Positions 19,266 through 28,282 of a stretch of 64,000 nt of DNA are shown here, piece after piece. Every line of letters begins with the position of its first letter. Within the stretch, counting starts at the first letter, position 1. The notes below the pieces were generated by a model. That model was given only the letters and a program-made list of their open reading frames with translations, had not been told where the DNA came from and did not search any database. The position numbers and the translations under genes were made by a program. Source of the stretch: Actinobacillus genomosp. 2 (GTDB taxonomy: Bacteria > Pseudomonadota > Gammaproteobacteria > Enterobacterales > Pasteurellaceae); NCBI RefSeq assembly GCF_029773605.1, contig NZ_CP103807.1, positions 186,001 to 250,000 on the forward strand. Direction: 5' to 3'.

Positions 19266-19787
19266 TTACTGTAAATTATCAATTAACTCAATAATATGAG
19301 TTGCAACAACTTTTGCACTTTGTTCATCGGTTTGTAGTGTAATGTCTGCGATTTCTTCATACAAAGGATTACGAATTTGTGCTAATTCTTCCAATGTTTG
19401 ACGCGGATTGTCTGTTTGGAGTAACGGACGTTTTTTATCTCTTTGTGTTCTTTCAAATTGTTTATCAACAGTAGTTTCTAAGTAGATAACAATACCTCTA
19501 GCTGATAATACATTGCGATTTCCCTTTGATAGAATAGAACCGCCACCAGTGGAAAGCACAATACCTTGATTTTGCGTTAATTCATTGATAATGCGTTCTT
19601 CACGCTTACGGAATCCTGCTTCGCCTTCAACATCAAAGATCCAATCAATATCAGCTCCGGCACGTTCTTCTATGACGTTATCAGAATCAATGAACTCCAT
19701 ACCTAGCATTTGTGCAAGCTGACGGCCAATGGTACTTTTACCGGCTCCCATAGGCCCTACAAGGAAAATATTACGTTTTTCTGCCAT
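19266..19787 (-). CDS. aroK: Shikimate kinase I
   Basis: 173 residues. Phosphorylates shikimate with ATP. Walker [16 protein letters not shown], the [11 protein letters not shown] substrate motif, GGGSILS, and the lid RPLL are present. It heads aroK-aroB-dam. In E. coli the hof genes precede aroK; here their counterparts, comABCDE, are divergent behind mrcA. Confidence 0.97.
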   Translation of the reverse strand: MAEKRNIFLVGPMGAGKSTIGRQLAQMLGMEFIDSDNVIEERAGADIDWIFDVEGEAGFRKREERIINELTQNQGIVLSTGGGSILSKGNRNVLSARGIVIYLETTVDKQFERTQRDKKRPLLQTDNPRQTLEELAQIRNPLYEEIADITLQTDEQSAKVVATHIIELIDNLQ

Positions 19788-19844
19788 TTTTATTTCTTCT
19801 TAATATTCTAAATTTATACAACTATCAATTTGTGGAAAGAAAAC

Positions 19845-19890
19845 GACCGCTGATGCTTAATTGCTTTATTTTTAGCAATAGCAAGCGGTC
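19845..19890 (-). terminator. Uptake-sequence inverted pair between mrcA and aroK
   Basis: GACCGCT (19845-19851) and AGCGGTC (19884-19890) form the outer stem, with an inner AATTGC/GCAATA pairing. It lies in the 260-base gap after mrcA, which holds nothing else I recognise. Terminator role is likely but the T run is weak. Confidence 0.45.
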
Positions 19891-20047
19891 TGCTTTACGA
19901 AAAATGTTGCAAGCGTGCTTTTTCGGTTGAGTTAAATCGTATTAAATACCACAAATTGCCCAAAGATAATTAGGCAAGATTATCGCAAGAAATCATACCT
20001 AATTTCAACCTTATAGGGAAAGAAACCCTAAAATTTTATAAATTATT

Positions 20048-22660
20048 TTAGAATAATTCAAAGCTCCCTGGAGAATTTAGTAACTCTTTTGGCGGTAATC
20101 CTAATCGTTGCTCTAAATGTGGTTTAGAACCAGGTTTTATGTCTGAGCTTGTCTTAGGCTTCGTTGATTGAGGTACTTTATAGGCTTTTTCCACGATATA
20201 TTTTTTAGTCGGTTCGGTGCCTTTAATAAAGTACTCAGTTAAATTGTTACCAAGAAAACCACTATTGGCGTCAATTTTTACTTCAATAATATTAGGTGGA
20301 GTGGCAATAACACGATCCTTTTTATCTGCAAGAGCGACCTTCATATATTTAGTCCAAGCTGGCATTGCCGTTTTTGCACCAGCCTCGCGTCTACCTAAAT
20401 TTCGTTTATTATCATCAAAACCGACATAAACAGTAGTGACGATATTTGCCCCAAAACCCGCATACCAAGTGACTTTAGCATTATTCGTTGTACCGGTTTT
20501 GCCGCCAATATCCTTACGGCTTTTAAATTCATTGGCTAACGCTTTACTGGTTCCGTTCCAGCTCTGTCCTGGCTCACCATAAATCGCACTATTTAACATA
20601 CTACGCATTAAGAATGCTAATTCACCACTAATGACTCTCGGTGCATATCGTACTTCGGTACTATTCTGAACGGCTTCAGTCATTAAACTTGGCACATTGG
20701 CTTTGACAGAAGATTTGATTTCAGGCTCACCTTCACTTTCTGCCGGATTATCATCACTTTCGTTGTTATCTTCAGTATCTTGAGCAGAAATGGCTTGAAT
20801 TTGTGCTTCATCGTGAATTTTTACGCCATCGAAATAATCCGGCTCAGGATATTTCACGGGTAAATTACATTCTAAACAGGCTATTGCAGGGTTCGCTTTA
20901 AATAATTCATTGCCTTGATTATCTAAAATACGCTCTATGATATAAGGTTCAATTAAATATCCGCCATTATCAAAAACGGCATAGCCCCTTGCCATCTCTA
21001 ATGGCGTGAATGATGCAGCACCTAATGCCAGCGCTTCGGTTGCAACAAATTGATCTCTATTAAATCCGAAACGTTCTAGATATTCAGCAACATAATCTAC
21101 CCCAGCCATTTGCAATGCTCGGATCGCGACCATATTTTTAGATTTACCTAATGCGACGCGTAAACGTAATGGACCTTCATAGCGGTTATCCGCATTTTTA
21201 GGTGTCCATGGTTTTTGTCCTCGTTTAGTGATAGTAATAGGAGAGTCACTTAATGTTGTAGAAAGACTTAAACCTTTATTCATTGCAGCAGCGTAAATAA
21301 ACGGTTTAATTGACGAACCTACTTGTACGAGAGATTGAGTTGCACGGTTAAAGCGGCTTTGTTCAAAGCTAAAGCCACCGACAATTGCTTCAATTGCACC
21401 ATTATCGCTATTTAACGAAACTAATGCTGAATTTACTTCCGGAATTTGACCGAGAATCCATTCTTTTCCATTTTTAGCTTTACGAATCCAAATTTGCTCG
21501 CCTACGTTAAGTTTAATTTGTCGTCCGAAAACCGCATTAGATTTAGGTAATTCATCTTTATCACCGTTCGGTAATAAAAGGGTATAACTATTTTTGTCGA
21601 TACCAACAATTACAGCTCCGGTAAAGGGATCCGAATTAGGTAATTTACTGAGATGCTCAATAATTTTTTCATCATCCCAAGCATTTTTACCCTTCCAAAG
21701 TTTATCAGCACCACGCCAACCATGACGCATATCATAATTAATTAGGTTTTCTTTTAACGCATCTTGTGCTGCTTTTTGGTCGGTAGAGAGGACAGTCGCA
21801 TACACTTTAAAACCGTTATTATATGCTGCATCTTCACCATAACGTTTTACCATTTCTTGACGAATCATCTCGGTAACATAATCAGCTCTAAATTCTAAAG
21901 CCGTACCGTAGAATGTTGCTTTAACTTCCTCTGCTTTTGCTTGTTCATATTGTTGTTGCGTAATTTTCTTGACTTCCAACATTCGACCTAAGACGACATT
22001 ACGGCGGTTTTCAGCACGTTTTACCGAATAAAGAGGGTTCATTGTTGAAGGTGCTTTTGGTAAACCGGCTATAATTGCTATCTCTCCCAAGGTTAATTGG
22101 TCAAGATTTTTACCAAAATAAGTTTTTGCTGCGGCAGCAACACCATGAGAACGATAACCTAAATAAATTTTATTTAGGTAAAGTTCAAGAATTTCATCTT
22201 TGCTCAGCACTTTTTCGATTTCTAGAGCAAGAATAGCTTCTTTTAATTTACGTTCAAGATTACGCTCAGGTGTTAAGAAAAAGTTACGAGCTAATTGCTG
22301 AGTTATTGTACTTGCACCCTGAGTATCCCCTTGACTGGAACGCCAAATCGCACGTGCTATTCCTTTGGGATCGATGCCTTTATGTTCATAAAAACGGACA
22401 TCTTCGGTTGCAATGATTGCATCGATCAATGTTTGAGGAATATCAGCCAATTTAACAGGAATACGACGTTGTTCGCCTACTTCACCAATCAACTTGCCGT
22501 CAGCAGTAAAGATTTGCATAGGTTGCTGCAATTCCACCGTTTTTAAACTGGATACATCGGGTAAACTTTCTTTGATATGAATATAAGTAATACCTGCTGC
22601 TACACCACCTAGAATCAGCAGTGAAAGTAAAGCACTAAGTATTATTTTTGCGATCTTCAT
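20048..22660 (-). CDS. mrcA: Penicillin-binding protein 1A
   Basis: 870 residues from the ATG at 22660, which follows AAGAGAA; the frame is open further but the signal anchor (about 5-27, IILSALLSLLILGGVAAGI) sets the start. Class A bifunctional enzyme: GT51 glycosyltransferase (about 55-230, EDVRFYEHKGIDPKG with the catalytic Glu, then GASTITQQLARNFFL) and transpeptidase with SSIKPF (SxxK serine), SKN and KTGTTN boxes. Also called ponA. Builds and cross-links peptidoglycan in the periplasm. Divergent from comA; a CRP-S site overlaps its start codon. Confidence 0.97.
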   Translation of the reverse strand: MKIAKIILSALLSLLILGGVAAGITYIHIKESLPDVSSLKTVELQQPMQIFTADGKLIGEVGEQRRIPVKLADIPQTLIDAIIATEDVRFYEHKGIDPKGIARAIWRSSQGDTQGASTITQQLARNFFLTPERNLERKLKEAILALEIEKVLSKDEILELYLNKIYLGYRSHGVAAAAKTYFGKNLDQLTLGEIAIIAGLPKAPSTMNPLYSVKRAENRRNVVLGRMLEVKKITQQQYEQAKAEEVKATFYGTALEFRADYVTEMIRQEMVKRYGEDAAYNNGFKVYATVLSTDQKAAQDALKENLINYDMRHGWRGADKLWKGKNAWDDEKIIEHLSKLPNSDPFTGAVIVGIDKNSYTLLLPNGDKDELPKSNAVFGRQIKLNVGEQIWIRKAKNGKEWILGQIPEVNSALVSLNSDNGAIEAIVGGFSFEQSRFNRATQSLVQVGSSIKPFIYAAAMNKGLSLSTTLSDSPITITKRGQKPWTPKNADNRYEGPLRLRVALGKSKNMVAIRALQMAGVDYVAEYLERFGFNRDQFVATEALALGAASFTPLEMARGYAVFDNGGYLIEPYIIERILDNQGNELFKANPAIACLECNLPVKYPEPDYFDGVKIHDEAQIQAISAQDTEDNNESDDNPAESEGEPEIKSSVKANVPSLMTEAVQNSTEVRYAPRVISGELAFLMRSMLNSAIYGEPGQSWNGTSKALANEFKSRKDIGGKTGTTNNAKVTWYAGFGANIVTTVYVGFDDNKRNLGRREAGAKTAMPAWTKYMKVALADKKDRVIATPPNIIEVKIDANSGFLGNNLTEYFIKGTEPTKKYIVEKAYKVPQSTKPKTSSDIKPGSKPHLEQRLGLPPKELLNSPGSFELF

Positions 22661-22668
22661 CGAAAAAT
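22645..22668 (+). promoter_or_regulatory. CRP-S (Sxy-dependent) competence site of comABCDE
   Basis: TTTTTGCGA-TCTTCA-TCGAAAAAT has the CRP-S hallmark TGCGA-N6-TCG(C)A with T and A flanks, centred at 22656. Sites of this type activate competence genes with CRP and Sxy in Pasteurellaceae. A TATAAA at 22710-22715 could be the matching -10. The site overlaps the mrcA start codon. Confidence 0.7.
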
Positions 22669-22798
22669 TCTCTTTTGGTAAATGACGAAATTGAAACTTA
22701 TCGCCAAGATATAAACACAATTAAAAAGTAAGTATAAGACAAAAATCGTAAAAAAACCGCTTAAAAATTGCATAAAGTCTATTTAAAGGAACAAAATT

Positions 22799-23479
22799 GT
22801 GAAAAATTTCACCAAAATGATGAAAAAAGCAACGGAAAATTGTTTGGTTGGGGTTAGTGAGAATCGGGTTTATCGTTGTTTCTGTTTTGATAATGGTTAT
22901 AAAAAAACGTGCTATTGGCAAAATAGGGAGGAGAATGAGGTGTTTTTATTACCGAAAGTTCTTGAATTTACATCTAATTCTGCTTTTGTTCGTTCCGTTC
23001 CTTTTCAATATATTTGGCGAAAATATCTTTTTTTACCGATAAGTGATGATAAAACGCTAATTTATCGCCAACTTTTACAAGTGCTACAACAAGAATTACC
23101 ACTTTCGCTTGAAGAGGTTTATTTTGATTACCAGCTTTTTCCTCTTAAAAAGGAGGGATTGATTAAAGTGATTGTTTATGCGTTACGTAAGAGTTATGCC
23201 CATACATTGATGATTCGGGCTGATACCATTTTGGATTGTGAGCTTTATTGTTTTGTTCGAGGTTTTAATGCTCTTTCCTCATCCGATTTGGATCAAGAAA
23301 ATCGAATTTATGCTTTAACGGATAGAACTTTTAGACTTACCGGTAAAGAAATTGAATTTAATACGGATCTTACCTTAGCAAATTGTCGTTTGGAGCAGCT
23401 GGAATTAGAAGACTCAATAAAAGATCCTTTTTTATATGTGACTGCATTCGGGGCAAGTTTATGGAATGGAAAGGGATAA
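22799..23479 (+). CDS. comA: Competence protein ComA (PilM/HofM-like)
   Basis: 226 residues, GTG start after AAAGGA. Little sequence conservation; identity rests on position (divergent from mrcA, first of five overlapping genes) and on weak resemblance to HofM/PilM-type actin-like inner-membrane assembly proteins. In Haemophilus comA-E are needed for DNA uptake by the type IV pilus-like machine. A CRP-S site lies upstream. It overlaps comB by 19 bases, so translation is coupled. Slightly shorter than I would expect of the Haemophilus protein. Confidence 0.8.
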   Translation: MKNFTKMMKKATENCLVGVSENRVYRCFCFDNGYKKTCYWQNREENEVFLLPKVLEFTSNSAFVRSVPFQYIWRKYLFLPISDDKTLIYRQLLQVLQQELPLSLEEVYFDYQLFPLKKEGLIKVIVYALRKSYAHTLMIRADTILDCELYCFVRGFNALSSSDLDQENRIYALTDRTFRLTGKEIEFNTDLTLANCRLEQLELEDSIKDPFLYVTAFGASLWNGKG

Positions 23480-23982
23480 ATTTAACAGATTATCGAGCAA
23501 AGCAATGGAAGCAAAACGTCTATAAACAGGGGCTTTATCTATTTCTGATAGTTATCATTGCAGTCACTTTAGCTATTTACTTGCAGTTAACTGTTTTGCA
23601 AATAAATCAGCAAAATAGACCGCTTGTCAATCAAACTAAATATCTTAAGCAAGAATTAGAACATTTAAATGGAAAATTGGTGAGTTCTCGATCTTCTCCT
23701 CCTATAAATATAGGACGAACATTTACGGAGGAGCATATTGCTAAATATTTGACGCTTTTACAAGATTTGCCATTGTCGCAAGGTGGTATAGAAGAAGTCA
23801 TTTTTGAATATAACGAGATACCAATTATGAAAATAGTCGGTATTTTTAGCCACTCGGATCAATTCGAAAGGCTGGAAAAATATCTTTCCGAGCAAAAAGT
23901 ATTTGGTTTTGAATTAGTTAACTTTCAGATAAATGAGCAACACCAACTTGAATTTAGTTTTAATATTACCTTAAGGGAGTAA
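23461..23982 (+). CDS. comB: Competence protein ComB (PilN/HofN-like)
   Basis: 173 residues from the ATG at 23461, which has GGGGCAAG upstream and lies inside the end of comA. Short N-terminal cytoplasmic part, one membrane segment (about 23-43, LYLFLIVIIAVTLAIYLQL), then a coiled-coil and a periplasmic domain, the PilN topology. It contributes to the inner-membrane alignment complex between pilus motor and secretin. Contains an uptake sequence at about 23619. Called from gene order plus topology. Confidence 0.8.
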   Translation: MEWKGINLTDYRAKQWKQNVYKQGLYLFLIVIIAVTLAIYLQLTVLQINQQNRPLVNQTKYLKQELEHLNGKLVSSRSSPPINIGRTFTEEHIAKYLTLLQDLPLSQGGIEEVIFEYNEIPIMKIVGIFSHSDQFERLEKYLSEQKVFGFELVNFQINEQHQLEFSFNITLRE

Positions 23983-23985
23983 ATT

Positions 23986-24513
23986 ATGTTTTCACTTAAT
24001 AGGCTTTATTTATTACCAAATAGTTATACTTTTCGTTTTTTATCTTTGCTGCAAACCTATTTTAGAACGGTTTGTTTAAGTGTATTTATATTAATAGTAA
24101 GTTATCCCTCTTATCAATATATTTCCCAATCTTCATATCAGAAAGAATTATTAGCTACAGTACAACAATTATCTCAAGAAACTTCACAAAAGCAGCGACT
24201 CTATCAAAGCCTTAGTCAACATCAGAATTATTTGAAAGAGAAAGAACAATACGTGAGCCAACTTAACCAGCAATTGCAAAGCATATTTAATGTTTATCAA
24301 GTAAAGCTGGAACAAATGCAATGGAATTTAGAACAGGGAAAGTCCATTTACTTTTCGTTAAATCATCAAGTATCGATTATCTTTAAGCTTATCAAAAAGC
24401 TATCGAAATTGAAGCCATTAAAATTTAGAGAAATTCATTTAATCAAATTGGAACAGGAGAAGCAGTTGCAACTACAGGCGAGAGTTATTGTTACGGAGGA
24501 TAAAGGTGAATAA
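23986..24513 (+). CDS. comC: Competence protein ComC (PilO/HofO-like)
   Basis: 175 residues. One N-terminal membrane segment (about 27-45, VCLSVFILIVSYPSYQYI) followed by a Gln-rich coiled coil (about 50-105) and a small periplasmic domain, the PilO pattern. Partner of ComB in the inner-membrane complex. Four bases after comB and overlapping comD by eight bases. Function assigned by synteny with the Haemophilus and E. coli (hof) clusters. Confidence 0.78.
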   Translation: MFSLNRLYLLPNSYTFRFLSLLQTYFRTVCLSVFILIVSYPSYQYISQSSYQKELLATVQQLSQETSQKQRLYQSLSQHQNYLKEKEQYVSQLNQQLQSIFNVYQVKLEQMQWNLEQGKSIYFSLNHQVSIIFKLIKKLSKLKPLKFREIHLIKLEQEKQLQLQARVIVTEDKGE

Positions 24514-24910
24514 GTATCTTTTAAGTTTCTTATTTTTCTCATCTGTGAGTAGTGCTGATCCGTTTTACGGTGAACAATTAGGAGATAAAAATTCGGTATT
24601 TTCAGCAGAGAAGAGAATTGCAGTTTCTTCCGACAATTTAACCGCTTGTCCAGCACCTTCGCCAAGAAATAATCGCTATTTACCCTCCAAATTAACCCAA
24701 TTGAAATTTATCGGCGTACTCAAAAAACAAGATAAATATAAAGCGATTTTGATGGATTCGCAAAAGCAGCTGTTTGATCTGCAAGTTAATGATTGGTTAG
24801 TCGATGAACATATTCAGATTGTATATATTGATTTAAAATCAATAAGTTATATAGATTGGCAAACAGAGAAAAATTGCCAATCTCCGACTTCTATTACCTT
24901 AAAGTTATAG
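24506..24910 (+). CDS. comD: Competence protein ComD (PilP/HofP-like)
   Basis: 134 residues from a GTG at 24506 with GGAGGATAAA upstream. N-terminal signal peptide (NKYLLSFLFFSSVSSADP), then a disordered stretch and a small beta domain (KLTQLKFIGVLKKQDKYKAILMD) resembling the PilP homology domain that contacts the secretin. No lipobox cysteine is seen, unlike classic PilP. Contains an uptake core in AACCGCTTGT at about 24640. Confidence 0.78.
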   Translation: MNKYLLSFLFFSSVSSADPFYGEQLGDKNSVFSAEKRIAVSSDNLTACPAPSPRNNRYLPSKLTQLKFIGVLKKQDKYKAILMDSQKQLFDLQVNDWLVDEHIQIVYIDLKSISYIDWQTEKNCQSPTSITLKL

Positions 24911-24919
24911 GAGGAAAAT

Positions 24920-26215
24920 ATGAAAAGAATGATTTTGTTACTCTTTTTTATGTTTTCATCGGCTTGCGTATATGCTTTTTCTATCTCATTGAGGAATGCA
25001 CCGACTTCAGAAATCCTGAGTTATTTGGCGGAAGAATACAGCAAAAATATTGTGTTAAGCGACAATATTGAAACGAATACCACGTTAAGAATTGAAAATA
25101 GTGATTTTGATAGTGTGTTAAAAAGTATTACTCGAGTAAATAAGCTGACGAGTACGTATGAAAACCAAATCTATTTTATTGGTCATAAAAAAGACGATAA
25201 GGATCCTAACAGGGGATTAAATCCGGAATTATTAAAACCTAAATTGATTACTAAGACAATAAAATTAGATTATGCCAAAGCAGCGGAAGTGATTGAATCT
25301 TTAACTAAAGGTAGCGGTAATTTTTTATCGGAAAACGGCTATTTACATTTTGATGATCGCAGTAATAGCTTAATTATTAAAGATAGCCCAGAATCGATGA
25401 AAAATATTGTGAAATTAATCAAAAATTTAGACAAACCGACCGAACAAATTGCGATTGAAGCAAGGATAGTCACAATAAGTAGTGAAAATTTGCAAGAGCT
25501 TGGGGTACGTTGGGGAATGTTTTCTCCGGCAAATGGACATCATAAAGTCGCTGGTTCGCTTGAAGTGAATGGATTACCGGATACTAACCATTTAAATGTC
25601 AATTTTCCGGTAAATAACGCTGCTTCTATTGCGTTACAGGTGGCTAAAATTAATGGACGTGTACTTGATTTGGAATTAACCGCTTTAGAACAAGAAAACG
25701 ATGTAGAAATTATTGCCAGCCCACGTTTACTGACTACCAATAAAAAACCGGCAAGTATTAAACAGGGGACTGAAATTCCATATGTGCTTTATAACCGTAA
25801 AGATGAAGTGAAAAATATCGAATTTAAAGAAGCCGTTTTAGGGCTACAAGTCACGCCGCATATTTCAAATGATAAGCAAATTTTGCTTGATTTGGTAGTT
25901 ACACAAAATTCACCGAATTCAACCAGTTCAACCGTGCATGGTTTAGTTACGATTGATAAACAGGAATTAAATACGCAAGTATTCGCTCAACATGGTGAAA
26001 CCATTGTACTTGGCGGTATTTTTCAGCATTTAACCGCAAAAGGTGAGGATAGAGTGCCAATTTTAGGCTCAATTCCGGTCATTAAAAAATTATTTAGCCA
26101 TTCCAGTGATAGGATAAGTAAGCGTGAGTTAGTCATTTTCGTTACACCTTATATTGTTAAAAGTGGAAAACAGAAAATTTCCTCGCATTCTTCACAGAAA
26201 TTACCGCCAAAATAG
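24920..26215 (+). CDS. comE: Competence secretin ComE (PilQ/HofQ-like)
   Basis: 431 residues. Signal peptide (about 1-19, ILLLFFMFSSACVYA), an STN/N0-like domain (SISLRNAPTSEILSYLAEEY), an N1 domain (about 115-160), then the secretin beta-barrel core with the family signature around LQVTPHISNDKQILLDLVVTQNS and GETIVLGGIF. It forms the outer-membrane pore for DNA uptake pili. Last gene of comABCDE; comF, which follows in Haemophilus, is not here. nusB comes next. Confidence 0.92.
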   Translation: MKRMILLLFFMFSSACVYAFSISLRNAPTSEILSYLAEEYSKNIVLSDNIETNTTLRIENSDFDSVLKSITRVNKLTSTYENQIYFIGHKKDDKDPNRGLNPELLKPKLITKTIKLDYAKAAEVIESLTKGSGNFLSENGYLHFDDRSNSLIIKDSPESMKNIVKLIKNLDKPTEQIAIEARIVTISSENLQELGVRWGMFSPANGHHKVAGSLEVNGLPDTNHLNVNFPVNNAASIALQVAKINGRVLDLELTALEQENDVEIIASPRLLTTNKKPASIKQGTEIPYVLYNRKDEVKNIEFKEAVLGLQVTPHISNDKQILLDLVVTQNSPNSTSSTVHGLVTIDKQELNTQVFAQHGETIVLGGIFQHLTAKGEDRVPILGSIPVIKKLFSHSSDRISKRELVIFVTPYIVKSGKQKISSHSSQKLPPK

Positions 26216-26344
26216 GATAAATTGTGTTAAAATCTCTCGCTTAAATCGCAATAAGTTATAGCTTGATTGCGTACGAATTTTTGTGTGGCGGTTTATTTAG
26301 ATAGATGCCGCCATTTTGCTCTTTATGATAAATGCAGAGGTTTT

Positions 26345-26758
26345 ATGAAAGTTTCTCCACGTCGCCGTGCCAGAGAGTGTGCGGTTCAGGCTCTTTATTC
26401 TTGGTATGTTTCGCAAAATAGTGTAGAAGAAGTTGAATTATCATTTGTAACTGATCAAGATATGAATGGTGTTGATTTACCTTATTTCCGTAAATTATTA
26501 CGTGGTACGGTTTTATATGTAGAAGCGATTGATAGCGAGCTTCGTCCGTTTCTAGATCGTGCGGAAGATGAGGTTGATCCGATTGAACGTACTATCTTAC
26601 GCCTTTCGGCATACGAATTAAAATATGAACTTGATGTACCTTATAAAGTAGTGATTAATGAAGGTATTGAAGTGGCAAAAGTATTTGGTTCGGACGATAG
26701 CCATAAATATATTAACGGTATTTTAGATAAATTAGCACCGGCTTTAGGTCGTAAATAA
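26345..26758 (+). CDS. nusB: Transcription antitermination factor NusB
   Basis: 137 residues from the ATG at 26345, [21 protein letters not shown]. An all-helical RNA-binding protein that with NusE recognises boxA in rRNA leaders. Late conserved segment [38 protein letters not shown] (seen in full; signature [13 protein letters not shown]). Separated from comE by 129 bases, so probably has its own promoter, and heads a conserved block nusB-thiL-pgpA-LysE type. Confidence 0.97.
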   Translation: MKVSPRRRARECAVQALYSWYVSQNSVEEVELSFVTDQDMNGVDLPYFRKLLRGTVLYVEAIDSELRPFLDRAEDEVDPIERTILRLSAYELKYELDVPYKVVINEGIEVAKVFGSDDSHKYINGILDKLAPALGRK

Positions 26759-26770
26759 TTGAAGGATAAA

Positions 26771-26803
26771 AAGAAGGTGAGCGTAAGGTTCGCCTTCTTT
26801 TTT
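26771..26803 (+). terminator. Intrinsic terminator after nusB
   Basis: AAGAAGGTGAGC (26771-26782) pairs with GTTCGCCTTCTT (26788-26799) including G-U pairs, followed by TTTTTTG. thiL starts twenty bases later, so this may attenuate read-through and not fully stop it. Confidence 0.75.
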
Positions 26804-26822
26804 GTTATATAACGGAGGGAAA

Positions 26823-27788
26823 ATGACGGAATTTGAAGTCATTGCACAATATTTTAAACGTAACAATATACGTTCGGATGTGGATTTATCCGTAGGCGAT
26901 GACTGTGCGGTTACCATGTTAAAGCCGGATGAACGTTTAGCAATTACTACCGATACACTTGTATCTGGAACCCATTTTCTTCCGTCTATTTCCGCAGCCG
27001 ATCTAGCCTATAAAACATTGGCGGTTAATTTAAGTGATTTAGCTGCAATGGGAGCTACGCCTGCATGGGTTTCTTTAGCGTTAACATTACCAAAAGTTGA
27101 TCTTCAATGGCTTGCTGAGTTTAGCCAAAGTTTATTTTCCGTGTTAGATCGTTATCATATCGATTTGATTGGTGGTGATACTACCAGTGGACCGCTTTCG
27201 CTAACACTTACCGCACAAGGGATTTTACCGAAAGATCAAGGATTGTTTCGACATCAAGCCAAAGTCGGTGATTGGATTTTTGTTTCCGGCAGTTTAGGGG
27301 ATAGTGCAGCCGGTTTATCGCTGTTGTTGAATCATTGCAAAATTTCGGACGAATCCGACCGCTATTTGGTACAACGCCATTTACGACCTACGCCAAGAGT
27401 GGAATTAGGATTGGCACTACGAGCCTTTTCCCGTTGTGCGATCGACATTTCGGACGGCTTATTAGCGGATTTAGGTCATATTTTAGAACGTAGTCAAGTT
27501 GGTGCTGAGATTGAATTGGAGAACATACCGTTTTCTACACATTTAACTGCTAAATATAGTGAGCAAAAAGCACTCCATTTTGCTTTAACCGGTGGAGAAG
27601 ATTACGAGTTATGTTTTACCGTATCGGATAACAAGCGGTCGGAAATGGAACAAATTTTACGTTCTCAAGGGATTAAGGTTAGCTGTATCGGTAAAATTAC
27701 CTCGGCAACAAGCGGTCTGATTTTACGCCAAAATGGCAAACAGGTGCCGTTACCATCTCAAGTCGGTTTTGATCATTTCAAATCATAA
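26823..27788 (+). CDS. thiL: Thiamine-monophosphate kinase
   Basis: 321 residues from the ATG at 26823 with CGGAGGGAAA upstream. Makes thiamine diphosphate from the monophosphate. AIR-synthase-fold motifs: VGDDCAV, ITTDTLVSGTHF, LAAMGATPAWV, GGDTTSGPLS and ALTGGEDYELCF. It sits between nusB and pgpA, the common gamma-proteobacterial order. Two uptake sequences lie inside it (about 27632 and 27711). Confidence 0.96.
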   Translation: MTEFEVIAQYFKRNNIRSDVDLSVGDDCAVTMLKPDERLAITTDTLVSGTHFLPSISAADLAYKTLAVNLSDLAAMGATPAWVSLALTLPKVDLQWLAEFSQSLFSVLDRYHIDLIGGDTTSGPLSLTLTAQGILPKDQGLFRHQAKVGDWIFVSGSLGDSAAGLSLLLNHCKISDESDRYLVQRHLRPTPRVELGLALRAFSRCAIDISDGLLADLGHILERSQVGAEIELENIPFSTHLTAKYSEQKALHFALTGGEDYELCFTVSDNKRSEMEQILRSQGIKVSCIGKITSATSGLILRQNGKQVPLPSQVGFDHFKS

Positions 27789-27800
27789 TAAAAAATAACA

Positions 27801-28274
27801 ATGAAAAATTTTAACTTAAAAAATCCTATTCATTTATTCGCTTGCGGTTTTGGCTCCGGTTTATTAAAGCCAGCACCAGGGACATGGGGTTCACTTGCTG
27901 GTGTTTTGATTGCCATTTTATTGTGGAATTTGACTGAGAGTGCTTTATTCTTTATTGGGTTAACTGTTGTGAGCTTTATTGCCGGTTGCCATATTTGCGA
28001 AAGAACCAGTCGTGATCTAAACGTGCATGATGACGGTCGTATCGTGTGGGATGAAATCGTGGCAATTTTTCTGATGTTTGCATTTTTACCTGAATATAAT
28101 TGGCTGGCTTATATACTGACATTTATTTGTTTTCGTTTCTTTGATGTATTAAAACCTTATCCGATTCGTTATTTTGATGAAAAATTAGAAACTGGTTTAG
28201 GCATTATGTTTGACGATATTCTTGCTGCAATTTATGCCTTAATTACTTTGCATATTATTTATTGGTTTATTTAG
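27801..28274 (+). CDS. pgpA: Phosphatidylglycerophosphatase A
   Basis: 157 residues, inner-membrane enzyme that dephosphorylates phosphatidylglycerophosphate. Conserved GFGSGLLKPAPGTWGSLAGV at the N-terminus, then DDGRIVWDEIV and a membrane-spanning C-terminal half with RFFDVLKPYPIRYFD. Twelve bases after thiL, so co-transcribed. Normal length. Confidence 0.95.
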   Translation: MKNFNLKNPIHLFACGFGSGLLKPAPGTWGSLAGVLIAILLWNLTESALFFIGLTVVSFIAGCHICERTSRDLNVHDDGRIVWDEIVAIFLMFAFLPEYNWLAYILTFICFRFFDVLKPYPIRYFDEKLETGLGIMFDDILAAIYALITLHIIYWFI

Positions 28275-28282
28275 GAGAGTAT

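Noticed and set aside
22688-22706. TTGA-N6-TCGCC as an alternative CRP-S site for comA
   Set aside because: Only one half matches; the site at 22645-22668 fits far better.
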